A stretch of DNA of 64,000 nucleotides from Thermaurantimonas sp046299575. GTDB lineage: Bacteria; Bacteroidota; Bacteroidia; Flavobacteriales; Schleiferiaceae. Below, in pieces: positions 51,801 to 59,393 of this stretch. Below the pieces are notes generated by a model, which was not told the DNA's origin, ran no database searches, and saw nothing but the letters and a program-made list of their open reading frames with translations. The position numbers and the translations under genes were made by a program. Position 1 is the first letter of the stretch; each line of letters begins with the position of its first letter. Location: the NCBI RefSeq assembly GCF_046299575.1, contig NZ_JBKBHX010000007.1, forward strand, positions 128,005 to 192,004, in the 5' to 3' direction.

Positions 51801-51925
51801 AACTCCCGCACTCCTAAAAAGATATAACTGATTGCCCCAAACAGAATGATGACCAGCGACATAACAGTGGCCAATACCGGTCTATCAATACTAATAGAGG
51901 CTAATGACTTAGACTTTTTACTCAT
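48854..51925 (-). CDS. RND efflux pump, inner-membrane component (HAE1/AcrB type)
   Basis: The 1,023-aa proton-driven pump has the family organisation of 12 helices with two large periplasmic loops. The start is SLASISIDRPVLATVMSLVI. The proton-relay Asp pair is in LATGLVVDDAIVMMENIYSK in helix 4, VFMPIVFLQGLTGKLFREFA lies beside helix 6, and the second half has GIVTKNGILIVEFANQKREEG. It exports drugs or other hydrophobic compounds through the TolC homologue; the substrate is unknown. Eight bases separate it from the adaptor. Confidence 0.96.
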   Translation of the reverse strand: MSKKSKSLASISIDRPVLATVMSLVIILFGAISYIFLGVRELPSVDPPVVTVTTNYPGANAEVIESQITDPLEESINGISGIKSITSTSSDGRSTISVEFDLDVSLEDAANDVRDRVSRAIRRLPADCDPPVVVKSDANADPVISITVQSDQRNLLELTDIGINIFKERLQNIPGVSEINIWGEKRYSMKLILDPLKMAYYNLTPQDIQQALNRENVEIPAGRVEGFRTELSVKTLGRLSSVEDFNNLIIAERNSRIIRLSDIGVAELRPENERSLLRGNGGQPMIGVAITPQPGVNVIELADRVYEKVEKIKKELPHDLVLGIALDSTVPVRKAIEEVQNTIIIAFLLVVLIIYLFLRNWRTTLIPIIAIPISLVGTFFVIYIFDYTINILTLLGIVLATGLVVDDAIVMMENIYSKIEKGVKPLKAAHKGAAEIFFAILSTTVTLVAVFMPIVFLQGLTGKLFREFAIVVSGAVIISTFVSLTLTPMLSARLLKKRQNETAFFKKSEAFFLMLNRRYQYLLSKFLDKPAISISAVAATVVITILAGRKVPTELAPLEDKSRLRIVATAPEGTSYEAMFDYMTELIELTDTLPEKEHLLCVTSPGFGASVSVNTGFVRLMLKDPKERKKSQQQLADEISAMLQKYNFSRAFVAQDQTIGGNRFTNLPVQFVIQAPNFEKLKEALPIFLERANASGKFQFVDVNLKFNKPEMNITINRERAATLGISVADVAQSLQLMFTGQRFGYFLMNNKQYQVIGQADRLYRDEPSDFEKVFVRNKKGELIPLSNVIEYRENAAPPILYRYNRYVSATVSANPAKGISLGQGIDEMKRISREVLDETFSYSLAGPSKEFEDSSGSLNFAFIFALLLVYLVLAAQFESFRDPLIIMLTVPLALAGAVLSLYLTGHTLNIFSQIGIIVLIGIVTKNGILIVEFANQKREEGVPLKRAVLEASVQRMRPILMTSLATILGAVPIAFALGGGATSRVPMGIVVIGGLFFSLLLTLFIIPSLYLILTRRNKHETA

Positions 51926-51933
51926 GGATGCAC

Positions 51934-52986
51934 TTACAGGGCAATTTGAAGAGAAACCGGTTTTGAAGGAATTACTGGAATGCCCGGTTTGATTTGCTGA
52001 AGTCCGGAAGCAATTACTGTATCACCCGGCTGAAGGCCATCGACTACTTCTACAAATACGGGGTTTCGTTGACTAATTTCCACGGGTTTCGGCTTCACCA
52101 AGCCACTGTCGATGGTGTACACAATCAATTTTCCGAGCTGAGGCACGATGCATTCGGCCGGAATCTTAAGTGCATTTCCTTTGTTTTGTAGTTTTAGTGT
52201 GGCTTTTACAAATGTACCGGGTATCAGCTTTTGGTCGCTATTGGCGATTTTAGCTCTCACCTTACTTGATCTAAGTGTTTTGTCAATTACCGGTTCTATC
52301 GCATAAACTTTTGCAATTAACCCTTCAGGATGAAACTGACTTCTAATCTCGACCGCATCTCCAGGGCTTACATACCCGCTGTAGCGCTCGGGCAGGTCGA
52401 TTTCAACCTTCAGAAGATTGGTTTGCCAGAGTTTTACAAGCACTTGCTGAGGATTGACAAAAGTACCTGGACTAAAATTTCTCACACCAGTGATCCCATC
52501 GAAGGGCGCTTTGATAATGTGTTTATTTACTATTGCACGGGCTGCAGATAGATCAGCTTTTAATTGTTGGTATCTACTCTTTGCTGTTTCGTATTCTTCA
52601 GCAGAAACACCTCCTTGTTTATATAATGTTTCGGTGCGATTGAAGTTTTTTTCAGCCAATTCTACCTGGGCCTCAAGCGATTGCATACGTGCTAAGGCCT
52701 CCTCTGCATCGAGCTTTACCAATACGTCTCCCTTTTTCACGGCTTTTCCCTCATCAAAGTGAATAGACTGAACTTTAGCAGCCACTTCAGCCGTGATATC
52801 GACCCACTCAAAAGGCAAAACCTCAGCATTTGTCACAAAGGTTTCTTCTGCTTTTAAAGAGGCTGCAATGAAGTAATCAACCTGAATGATGGGTTTATTA
52901 ACTGTTGTTTTTTGTTTACTTGAGTTTTCACATCCTGATGAGATCAGCAAAACACCCATTAAAGGGTAAGTAAACTGAATTTTCAT
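51934..52986 (-). CDS. RND efflux periplasmic adaptor (membrane fusion protein) lipoprotein
   Basis: Starting at ATG 52986, the 350-aa product has a lipoprotein signal (MKIQFTYPLMGVLLISSGC). Next come a lipoyl/barrel-sandwich half (VAAKVQSIHFDEGKAVKKGD), an alpha-helical hairpin (about 105-160, LEAQVELAEKNFNRTETLYK), the second lipoyl half (IIKAPFDGITGVRNFSPGTF) and beta-barrel domains. In-frame Mets farther upstream (to 53091) would run into the marR gene and hide the signal. It bridges the RND pump and TolC. Confidence 0.94.
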   Translation of the reverse strand: MKIQFTYPLMGVLLISSGCENSSKQKTTVNKPIIQVDYFIAASLKAEETFVTNAEVLPFEWVDITAEVAAKVQSIHFDEGKAVKKGDVLVKLDAEEALARMQSLEAQVELAEKNFNRTETLYKQGGVSAEEYETAKSRYQQLKADLSAARAIVNKHIIKAPFDGITGVRNFSPGTFVNPQQVLVKLWQTNLLKVEIDLPERYSGYVSPGDAVEIRSQFHPEGLIAKVYAIEPVIDKTLRSSKVRAKIANSDQKLIPGTFVKATLKLQNKGNALKIPAECIVPQLGKLIVYTIDSGLVKPKPVEISQRNPVFVEVVDGLQPGDTVIASGLQQIKPGIPVIPSKPVSLQIAL

Positions 52987-53002
52987 ATTATAAACCCACA
53001 TA

Positions 53003-53500
53003 TTACCTCGCATAATCCAGCTTTTTGCGGGTTTTTTCCTGTTTGTAGTTGATTTTAATAGAAACTTTTGGTTCTCTTTCGATGTTTTCAATCATTTTGC
53101 CGAGCACTTTGAAAAAGATCTCTCTCTCGCTCTCGTCTATACCTTCTAAGCAGATATTGTTTAAAGCCGTGTACGCTTTTTTTATCTCAGGAATTACTTT
53201 CATACCTTTAGGAGTAAGGTATAAATACATGGAACGGCGGTCTTCAGGATTAACCTCTCTGCGCACATAACCCACCTTGCAGAAGTGATCAACCACTCTG
53301 AAAGTAGTTACTTTATCGGTTTGTAATTTATCAGCGAGTTGCTGCTGGGTAATTTCTGGTTGATGATCGTGAATGGTGAGTAAGGTGTAATAATATCTAT
53401 CGATTTCGAGATTCTTAAGTTTTTTGGAAACTGCGCCTATGTATTGTTTGGTAAGGTAGGCAAAATATATTGCCAGCGGCTGATTTGGATCGATTTTCAT
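53003..53500 (-). CDS. MarR family transcriptional regulator
   Basis: The 165-aa protein has a winged helix-turn-helix (ITQQQLADKLQTDKVTTFRV, about residues 50-70, then the wing VRREVNPEDRRSMYLYLTPKG) flanked by dimerisation helices, as in MarR repressors. It heads the operon marR-adaptor-pump-tolC with only 16 bases to the adaptor, so it probably controls efflux in response to a transported compound. A TAATTTTG promoter motif lies about 50 bases upstream. The C-terminal 20 residues are Lys-rich. Confidence 0.94.
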   Translation of the reverse strand: MKIDPNQPLAIYFAYLTKQYIGAVSKKLKNLEIDRYYYTLLTIHDHQPEITQQQLADKLQTDKVTTFRVVDHFCKVGYVRREVNPEDRRSMYLYLTPKGMKVIPEIKKAYTALNNICLEGIDESEREIFFKVLGKMIENIEREPKVSIKINYKQEKTRKKLDYAR

Positions 53501-53550
53501 AGTTTTGGGATTTAGAGTTTATTACTAAATTAGTTTCGATATTAATGATG

Positions 53551-53584
53551 CAAAATTAAATGAATGTTGATACAAATAAAACAA
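53551..53584 (-). promoter_or_regulatory. Predicted promoter of the marR-efflux operon
   Basis: On the minus strand TTG (53584-53582), a 23-base spacer and TAATTTTG (53558-53551) fit the long end of the Bacteroidota promoter pattern. The region from here to the ATG (about 50 bases) would hold any MarR operator; I see no convincing palindrome. Confidence 0.5.
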
Positions 53585-53757
53585 TTAATTAATACCAGGG
53601 TTGGATTTCAATTTGTTAAAAATATTATCAAAGTGTTAAAATTTACAGTTACAGGTTTTACAGCAAACTCATGCTTTTAAACACAATGAATTTTAAGAAG
53701 TAATCCTACATTTTTTTAAAAGTAAAAAGTGAAATAATTCTTGTGATAATTGTTGTT

Positions 53758-56655
53758 TTACTTTACTAAGGCGTCGTAAATAACTTGCTGAATGCGTGTG
53801 CGATAGGCATTTTTTAGCAGTTTTTCATTTGAAGCATCTGGATGTACGCGATTTGAGAGGAAGATGTATACAATTTTTTCCGATGGATCAGCCCATGCTA
53901 GGGTACCTGTAAAGCCAGTGTGACCAAAACTTTCGAACGAAAGGCATCCACAGGTAGGCCCTTGCCCTGAGAGCTGTGGCTTGTCGAATCCGATGCCACG
54001 TCTATTTCCTTCAGCGCAAAATTGGCAGCGAATAAATTCTGAAATAACCAGCGAATCAAAAATTTGTGATTGTGCATAACGCCCGTAGTTCACATACAGT
54101 TGCATCAGTTTAGCAAGGTCAAAAGCATTGCCAAAAAGGCCGGCGTGGCCGCTGATACCACCGAGCATTGCTGCTCCCTGATCGTGCACATATCCATGAA
54201 CAAGTTGATTTCTAAAGGTTTGATCGTTCTCTGTTGGTGCAATTTCGCTCCTGGAGAACTTTTTAAGTGGATTGAATATCAGTGTATTAGCTCCTATCTT
54301 TGAGTAAATATTAGTATAAAGCCACTGATCAAAGGGTTGATTTAATTGATTTTCAATTATATCTTTTAGCATATAATACCCCAAATCACTGTAAACATAT
54401 TTGCCATATTCCCCCAGGGGCGATTCTAGTATACGTTTTCTGATGGTATCTCTATAATTCTTATGAATATAGAGGCTATCTGCTACCTGATATGGATACT
54501 CAAGAGATTGCGTTCTGGAGTAAATGCCTGTTTTATAACCTGTTTTTGTGACGGTTGATTGATAAAAAGGGATCCAGGCCTGTAAACCGGCTCTGTGAGT
54601 CAAGATGTCGCGCAATATCAGATTTTCTTTATTGGTTCCTCTGGCCGGTGGATAATATTGTCCGATACTGCCTTCGAGGTCGAGTTTTCCGGTCTCTACC
54701 AGGTACATGAGTGCAGGAACAGCAGCGGCAATTTTAGTGATCGATGCGAGATCATAGAGATGATGCAACTGCACGGTAGAAGATCCGGCTGCATATGTCT
54801 GTTTTCCAAAGGCTTTGTGATATACCACCTTGCCATTACGCGCCACAAGAATTTGACAACCGGGATAGGCACCAAGAGCTATCCCATCTTGAGCGATTTT
54901 GTCTATATTTAATAGAATTTGTTGATTAAACCCGGCAAGATTAGGCGTAGCAAAGCCAAGAACTGGAAACGATGGAGTTTTTATGCCGTAACCTGCGGGA
55001 AAATTGGGTAGTATACTCACAGGCAGCTGCCCTTGGAAGGAACTGTGTCCAAACAAGGTGTTTACAACGGCTAAGCTCGTTTCTCTGTAGTTCTGGTAGC
55101 TTACTACTGTTGCAGCCGTGTAGCGTATTTCTTCAACATTCATTAAGTCATAAGGGTTGCCAAGATGCAGAAGTACTACTTTGGTTTGCAGACTGGCAAG
55201 GTTAATCAATTTTTTCAGGCTTTCTGAATAGCGAAATCGCACCCAGGGCGAGTTGCTTACAGGTGAGGCAATGATGAATAAGTAATCGTGTTGCCAAAGA
55301 TTGTTTAAAATCTCCAGCATTCGGGTGCTGTCAAATTCGAGGTGTGTGGTTGGTACGTAAATATTCAGAAGGTGAAGTAGAAGGGAATCGGCTTTTCCTA
55401 GACTGACCGCCATTACAGATTTTGGGTATGGTGGTAGAATTGGGAGCGCGCGCTCCTTGTTTACTAAAAGGGTTAGTGATTTTTCAGCAATTCGAAAACG
55501 TATGTTTTCGGTTTCATTTGTAGTGAGGTCTTTTTCTAATTGATCGGTTTGAATGGGTTTGAGTTGATGAAGTCCCATCCAATATTTGGCTTGAAGAATT
55601 TTTAAAACTTTCCGATCGAGTTGCTCAAAGGTAATTTTTCCGCTATCAAGGGCTTTTTTGATTGCAGTGATGCCTCCAGGAACATCTTCAGACATGAGTA
55701 CTACGTCGGCTCCTGCAGCTATTGCCAGTACATCGATGTGTTCTTTCCCTTTGTAGCTAGATGCTCCTTTCATATTGAGAGCATCTGTAAAGATTAGGCC
55801 GTCGAATTTCAACTCTTTTACAAGCAAATCAGAGCTGATTTTTTCTGAAAGCGAAGAAGGTGTACCTGAGTCATCTAAAGATGTAACATTCAAATGCGCT
55901 ACCATTACTGAGCCTACTCCTGCATCAAAGAGAACTTTAAAAGGTTTGAGCTCGATTTGTTGAAGTCTCTGTAGTGAGTGATCTACGGTAGGCAAGGTAA
56001 GGTGTGAATCATCTTTTGTATCTCCATGCCCAGGGAAGTGTTTGGCGCATGCTAATACGCGAAGCCTCTGTTGCCCGTTGGCATAGGCTTTTGCCATTCG
56101 GCCGACCAGGTCAGGATCTTCGCCAAAAGATCGCGCATTGATAATGGGATTTTTGGGATTTGTATTGATATCTACGACGGGACCAAAATTGATATGCACT
56201 CCCAACCGTCGGCACTGACGGGCGATTTCACGACCCACTTCGAAAGCCATCAGGGTATCGGCTGTAGCACCAATTGTCATTGCCCAAGGGAGATTTTCTA
56301 ACGTTTTCAAGCGCATGGCAGGTCCCCATTCGGCATCCATTGCGATCATCAGAGGAATTTTGGCCACCGACTGCAGGGTGTTTGTCATTTCAGCCTGCTT
56401 TACAGGAGCGCCTTGAAAGAAGATTAGTCCGCCGATATGGTATTTTTCAACGAGGTTTTTTAGTTCGCGCAAGTGTTTGTCATCGCGATTGCTGTAGGCG
56501 GCTACCATGTAGAGCTGACCGATTTTTTGCTCCAGTGTCATGGTTTTTAGTACGCTATCAGCCCAGCGTTGATCTTCATACCAAAAAACAGCTTTCGGCT
56601 GCTGGGCTAAGAGCAACTGCGTGGAAAAAATTAGGAGTGCAAGTGTTTTCTTCAT
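53758..56655 (-). CDS. GH3 beta-N-acetylglucosaminidase / serine hydrolase fusion protein
   Basis: A signal peptide (MKKTLALLIFSTQLLLAQ) is followed by a GH3 N-terminal domain (about 35-370) with the NagZ-type catalytic motif CAKHFPGHGDTKDD and IAMDAEWGPAMRL. After a GH3 C-terminal-like segment, a beta-lactamase/DD-peptidase-type serine hydrolase occupies about 590-965. It carries SxxK at S638-K641 (LASITK), YSDLGYY in place of the Y-x-N motif and HTGFTGT near the end. The combination suggests periplasmic turnover of peptidoglycan glycan and peptide by one polypeptide. Such fusions are known in Bacteroidota. I prefer the Met at 56655; another lies three codons upstream. Confidence 0.92.
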   Translation of the reverse strand: MKKTLALLIFSTQLLLAQQPKAVFWYEDQRWADSVLKTMTLEQKIGQLYMVAAYSNRDDKHLRELKNLVEKYHIGGLIFFQGAPVKQAEMTNTLQSVAKIPLMIAMDAEWGPAMRLKTLENLPWAMTIGATADTLMAFEVGREIARQCRRLGVHINFGPVVDINTNPKNPIINARSFGEDPDLVGRMAKAYANGQQRLRVLACAKHFPGHGDTKDDSHLTLPTVDHSLQRLQQIELKPFKVLFDAGVGSVMVAHLNVTSLDDSGTPSSLSEKISSDLLVKELKFDGLIFTDALNMKGASSYKGKEHIDVLAIAAGADVVLMSEDVPGGITAIKKALDSGKITFEQLDRKVLKILQAKYWMGLHQLKPIQTDQLEKDLTTNETENIRFRIAEKSLTLLVNKERALPILPPYPKSVMAVSLGKADSLLLHLLNIYVPTTHLEFDSTRMLEILNNLWQHDYLFIIASPVSNSPWVRFRYSESLKKLINLASLQTKVVLLHLGNPYDLMNVEEIRYTAATVVSYQNYRETSLAVVNTLFGHSSFQGQLPVSILPNFPAGYGIKTPSFPVLGFATPNLAGFNQQILLNIDKIAQDGIALGAYPGCQILVARNGKVVYHKAFGKQTYAAGSSTVQLHHLYDLASITKIAAAVPALMYLVETGKLDLEGSIGQYYPPARGTNKENLILRDILTHRAGLQAWIPFYQSTVTKTGYKTGIYSRTQSLEYPYQVADSLYIHKNYRDTIRKRILESPLGEYGKYVYSDLGYYMLKDIIENQLNQPFDQWLYTNIYSKIGANTLIFNPLKKFSRSEIAPTENDQTFRNQLVHGYVHDQGAAMLGGISGHAGLFGNAFDLAKLMQLYVNYGRYAQSQIFDSLVISEFIRCQFCAEGNRRGIGFDKPQLSGQGPTCGCLSFESFGHTGFTGTLAWADPSEKIVYIFLSNRVHPDASNEKLLKNAYRTRIQQVIYDALVK

Positions 56656-56779
56656 GATCGGCACATTACCCAGGCGATAATCAAAAAAACTAAGAAAATG
56701 CAGAACTATTGCTCAGGTTTTCAAAAAGATATCAATAGGGCAGATTTAATGCAGATATGCAATTGTTAACTATTTTGGA

Positions 56780-57919
56780 TTACTTTATTTTCTTAATTAC
56801 CAAATACATATCTGGAAAAATATGAAATTTATTGATAGGTATATCTTCCCAGGGCAGCACTTGAAATTTTTGTTTGGAGGATATTTCAGCCGAAAGTTCT
56901 TTTTCTATAAACGCTATTCGTTGGCGCATAAGTGTTTCGTTATCGGCTTTTATGTAAAAAGTGTACTGAAGCGATTTGCTTTTTTCGATGTCAGCGGCTA
57001 TGAGTTTTAGATTGAAACGAGAGGCGGGAGGCATATTGTTTTTTGCCGGGAAAAAGCGAATATCAGGCAATTCAAAAGTCCACTCGGTCACGGGTTTAAA
57101 ATTGGTGACTTTTATTTGTTCGCCACTGTCGTATAGGATAAGAGCCTCTATTCTGCGGTTTTTCATTCGTGTTTCTTCGTTGATTTCCTTCTCTGCTGGT
57201 CGTCGATTGCCAAATCCTTTGTATTGAAGTCTCTGAGGATCGACACCGTTAGTTATCAAAAACTGGGTGATGTAACGAGCACGTGCTTCAGAAAGACGAT
57301 GGTCGTTGTTACAACACACATGCCCTTGAATTTCCGTTCTTATTCCACACCGCTGTAGAAGAACGAGCAGAAGTTCATTCATTACGTCAAGTGAATACCA
57401 ATGAGGCACAATTTGATTGGCGATAAAGTGCAGATTAGGCAATACATACTTTTGTCCTGTCTCAAAGGGGAGATCGGCTATTCTTTCTTCCGTCTTGATG
57501 GGTGATGCATCCACAAACTCAGCGATGATTTCACAACGGCGATTTTTGGCTTTACCTTCTTCTGTGGCGTTGCTGTATTTGGGTTTGGTGCGGCCGTAAT
57601 ATTTAATGGTGATATCGTTGAGCTCAAATCCCTTGCTAAGAAGGTAAAGACGCGTGTTTTCAGCTCTCCGGCGCGAAAGGTCGAGATTGTACTCGTCGTT
57701 TCCCAGAGAGTCGCAGTGTCCAATTAGTTCTACAGCCACGAGTCGAAGACGATCTTTGCCAAAGAGCCACTCGTCAATGTGATTGCGAGCTTCGCGGGTG
57801 AGTTTATCTGAGTCGTAAATGAAATAAATTTCAAATTCTCTTATTTCAACATTTTGCCCTTGAATTGACTTTAGAAATAAAAACAAGAGAAAAAATGTGA
57901 CTAGTTTTCGAAGAATCAT
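56780..57919 (-). CDS. Protein with tandem OmpA-like domains
   Basis: The 379-aa product has a signal peptide (VTFFLLFLFLKSIQGQ). Two successive OmpA/MotB-type peptidoglycan-binding domains follow, at about 25-135 (ELIGHCDSLGNDEYNLDLSR, then KNRRCEIIAE) and 155-265 (EIQGHVCCNNDHRLSEARAR, then MKNRRIEALI). A C-terminal region of about 110 residues has no recognised family. The Cys pair CC in the second domain is unusual for this fold. It is divergent from the thioredoxin gene with 61 bases between them. Confidence 0.88.
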   Translation of the reverse strand: MILRKLVTFFLLFLFLKSIQGQNVEIREFEIYFIYDSDKLTREARNHIDEWLFGKDRLRLVAVELIGHCDSLGNDEYNLDLSRRRAENTRLYLLSKGFELNDITIKYYGRTKPKYSNATEEGKAKNRRCEIIAEFVDASPIKTEERIADLPFETGQKYVLPNLHFIANQIVPHWYSLDVMNELLLVLLQRCGIRTEIQGHVCCNNDHRLSEARARYITQFLITNGVDPQRLQYKGFGNRRPAEKEINEETRMKNRRIEALILYDSGEQIKVTNFKPVTEWTFELPDIRFFPAKNNMPPASRFNLKLIAADIEKSKSLQYTFYIKADNETLMRQRIAFIEKELSAEISSKQKFQVLPWEDIPINKFHIFPDMYLVIKKIK

Positions 57920-57980
57920 TAATCGCTGTGACTTTTATTTGTGGTATAATTTTAGTAAAATCTCTGCAAAATAAACGAAA

Positions 57981-58541
57981 ATGCACTACCGACTTTTCAA
58001 AAATCTGACCATTTTCCTCTTTCTGATTTCCGCTGTCAGCCTTCAGGCACAAACAAAAGTGCAGTGGTACAAGTTCAGCGAAGTGCAAAAGCTGCAAAAA
58101 AAACAACAAAAGCCCATATTTGTAGATGTGTACACCAACTGGTGTGGGCCATGCAAGATGCTCGATGCTCAGACCTTTGGCGATGCAAGGGTAGCAGAGT
58201 ATCTTAACAAACATTTTTATCCCGTAAAGTTTAATGCTGAGGGAAATGACACCATTGTCTTCCAAGGGAAGATGTATATTAATGAAAATTACGATCCCTC
58301 TCGTGCCTATTCACGCAATTCCACACATCCATTTGCGGGTTACTTCGCAGTACAGGGTGGGGGATTGGCATACCCAACTACAGCTTATATGGATTCAGAG
58401 CTCAGACATCTGGTGCAGCCAATTCAGGGATTTCTGACTCCTCAACACATTGAGCCCATTTTAAAATACTTTGGCTCTAAAGCGTATCTGAGCAAGAGTT
58501 TTGAAGATTTTATGAAGGACTTTAAACCGGAATGGAACTAA
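57981..58541 (+). CDS. Exported thioredoxin-family protein
   Basis: The 186 aa have a signal peptide (IFLFLISAVSLQAQ) and one thioredoxin domain with W-C-G-P-C-K, cysteines at 55 and 58 (VDVYTNWCGPCKMLDAQTF). A proline-containing stretch follows at GGLAYPTTAYMD, where the cis-Pro of the fold is expected. The GPCK active site and thioredoxin_7-like layout suggest a periplasmic thiol reductase, possibly for cytochrome or envelope protein maturation. The gene is convergent with ndk; one hairpin terminator serves both. Confidence 0.88.
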   Translation: MHYRLFKNLTIFLFLISAVSLQAQTKVQWYKFSEVQKLQKKQQKPIFVDVYTNWCGPCKMLDAQTFGDARVAEYLNKHFYPVKFNAEGNDTIVFQGKMYINENYDPSRAYSRNSTHPFAGYFAVQGGGLAYPTTAYMDSELRHLVQPIQGFLTPQHIEPILKYFGSKAYLSKSFEDFMKDFKPEWN

Positions 58542-58545
58542 AATA

Positions 58546-58569
58546 AAAGCCGCCTTATGAGGCGGCTTT
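58546..58569. terminator. Bidirectional intrinsic terminator between thioredoxin gene and ndk
   Basis: A 9-10-bp stem (AAAGCCGCC 58546-58554 with GGCGGCTTT 58561-58569) has A-rich and T-rich flanks on both strands. It lies between two converging stop codons, 5 bases from the first. Confidence 0.9.
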
Positions 58570-58597
58570 GTTGTTTTTATGAAGTTTGATTAGTGAA

Positions 58598-59017
58598 TTA
58601 ATATCTTTCCCGAACAGAGAAGAAAAAATTTGCTTCGATTTGGGCGTTTTCGTCACTGTCGCTGCCGTGAATAGCGTTTGCAGCAATGCTTTTTGCAAAC
58701 ATTTTGCGGATGGTGCCTTCTTCTGCCTTAGCCGGATCGGTTGCGCCGATCAATTTTCTAAAGTCGTCTACGGCATTTTCTTTCTCAAGTATGGCTGCTA
58801 CGATAGGGCCAGATGTCATGTATTCAACAAGTTCGCCAAAGAAGGGGCGTTCGCGATGGATAGCGTAGAATTTTTCGGCATCGGCTTTTGAGAGCATGGT
58901 TTTTTTTATAGCCACAATACGGAAACCCGCTCCTTCAATTCTACTGAGAATAGCACCAGTATTGCCATCGGCCACAGCATCTGGCTTAATCATTGTAAAT
59001 GTGATATTTCCTTTCAT
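58598..59017 (-). CDS. ndk: Nucleoside diphosphate kinase
   Basis: The 139-aa enzyme transfers the terminal phosphate from NTPs to NDPs through a phosphohistidine. The start MKGNITFTMIKPDAVADGN and the active-site NAIHGSDSDENAQIE (His about 115) are family signatures, and length is exactly normal from ATG 59017. An in-frame ATG ten codons upstream lies beyond the TACTTTTG promoter motif and is unlikely. Confidence 0.97.
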   Translation of the reverse strand: MKGNITFTMIKPDAVADGNTGAILSRIEGAGFRIVAIKKTMLSKADAEKFYAIHRERPFFGELVEYMTSGPIVAAILEKENAVDDFRKLIGATDPAKAEEGTIRKMFAKSIAANAIHGSDSDENAQIEANFFFSVRERY

Positions 59018-59393
59018 TTCAATTGATTTTCGGGCAAAAGTATACACGTGTTTATCTGAGGAGAGCGATTGAGATGGACTTAATGTGTTATAAATACGTA
59101 AAAACTGATACCTGCAGAGTAAAGAGGTACTAATTTATTATTTCCACTTCCTCCTCTTTCTACAGCTTTAGGATGCACAAAGGGATGTAATGTGAGCAAT
59201 AATCCAAACGTAAAAATTTAAAGCTAAATTCTTGTAAATCTTTATTCTTAGTTTTGGTTAAAGTTTTTAAAAGCTGCTGGAGCCTGTTCAAGAGAAAAAG
59301 AATCGCTGGCTCTTTTTTAGAAGTTATAGGGTATAAACAAAAAAAGCCCGTGCCATTTATAGACTCGGGCTATGAAAGTAGACGGATAATACT
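59018..59393. other. Intergenic region: ndk promoter and a terminator, no gene
   Basis: No coding frame is plausible. A TACTTTTG -7 motif of ndk lies at 59042-59035 (minus strand), 17 bases before its ATG. The terminator of the Omp85-like gene is at the other end. Between them I see nothing else. Confidence 0.7.
59341..59371 (-). terminator. Intrinsic terminator downstream of the Omp85-like gene
   Basis: On the minus strand a 6-bp stem (AGCCCG at 59371-59366 pairing with CGGGCT at 59350-59345) with a 15-base loop is followed by seven T. It lies about 25 bases beyond the gene's stop. Confidence 0.7.
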
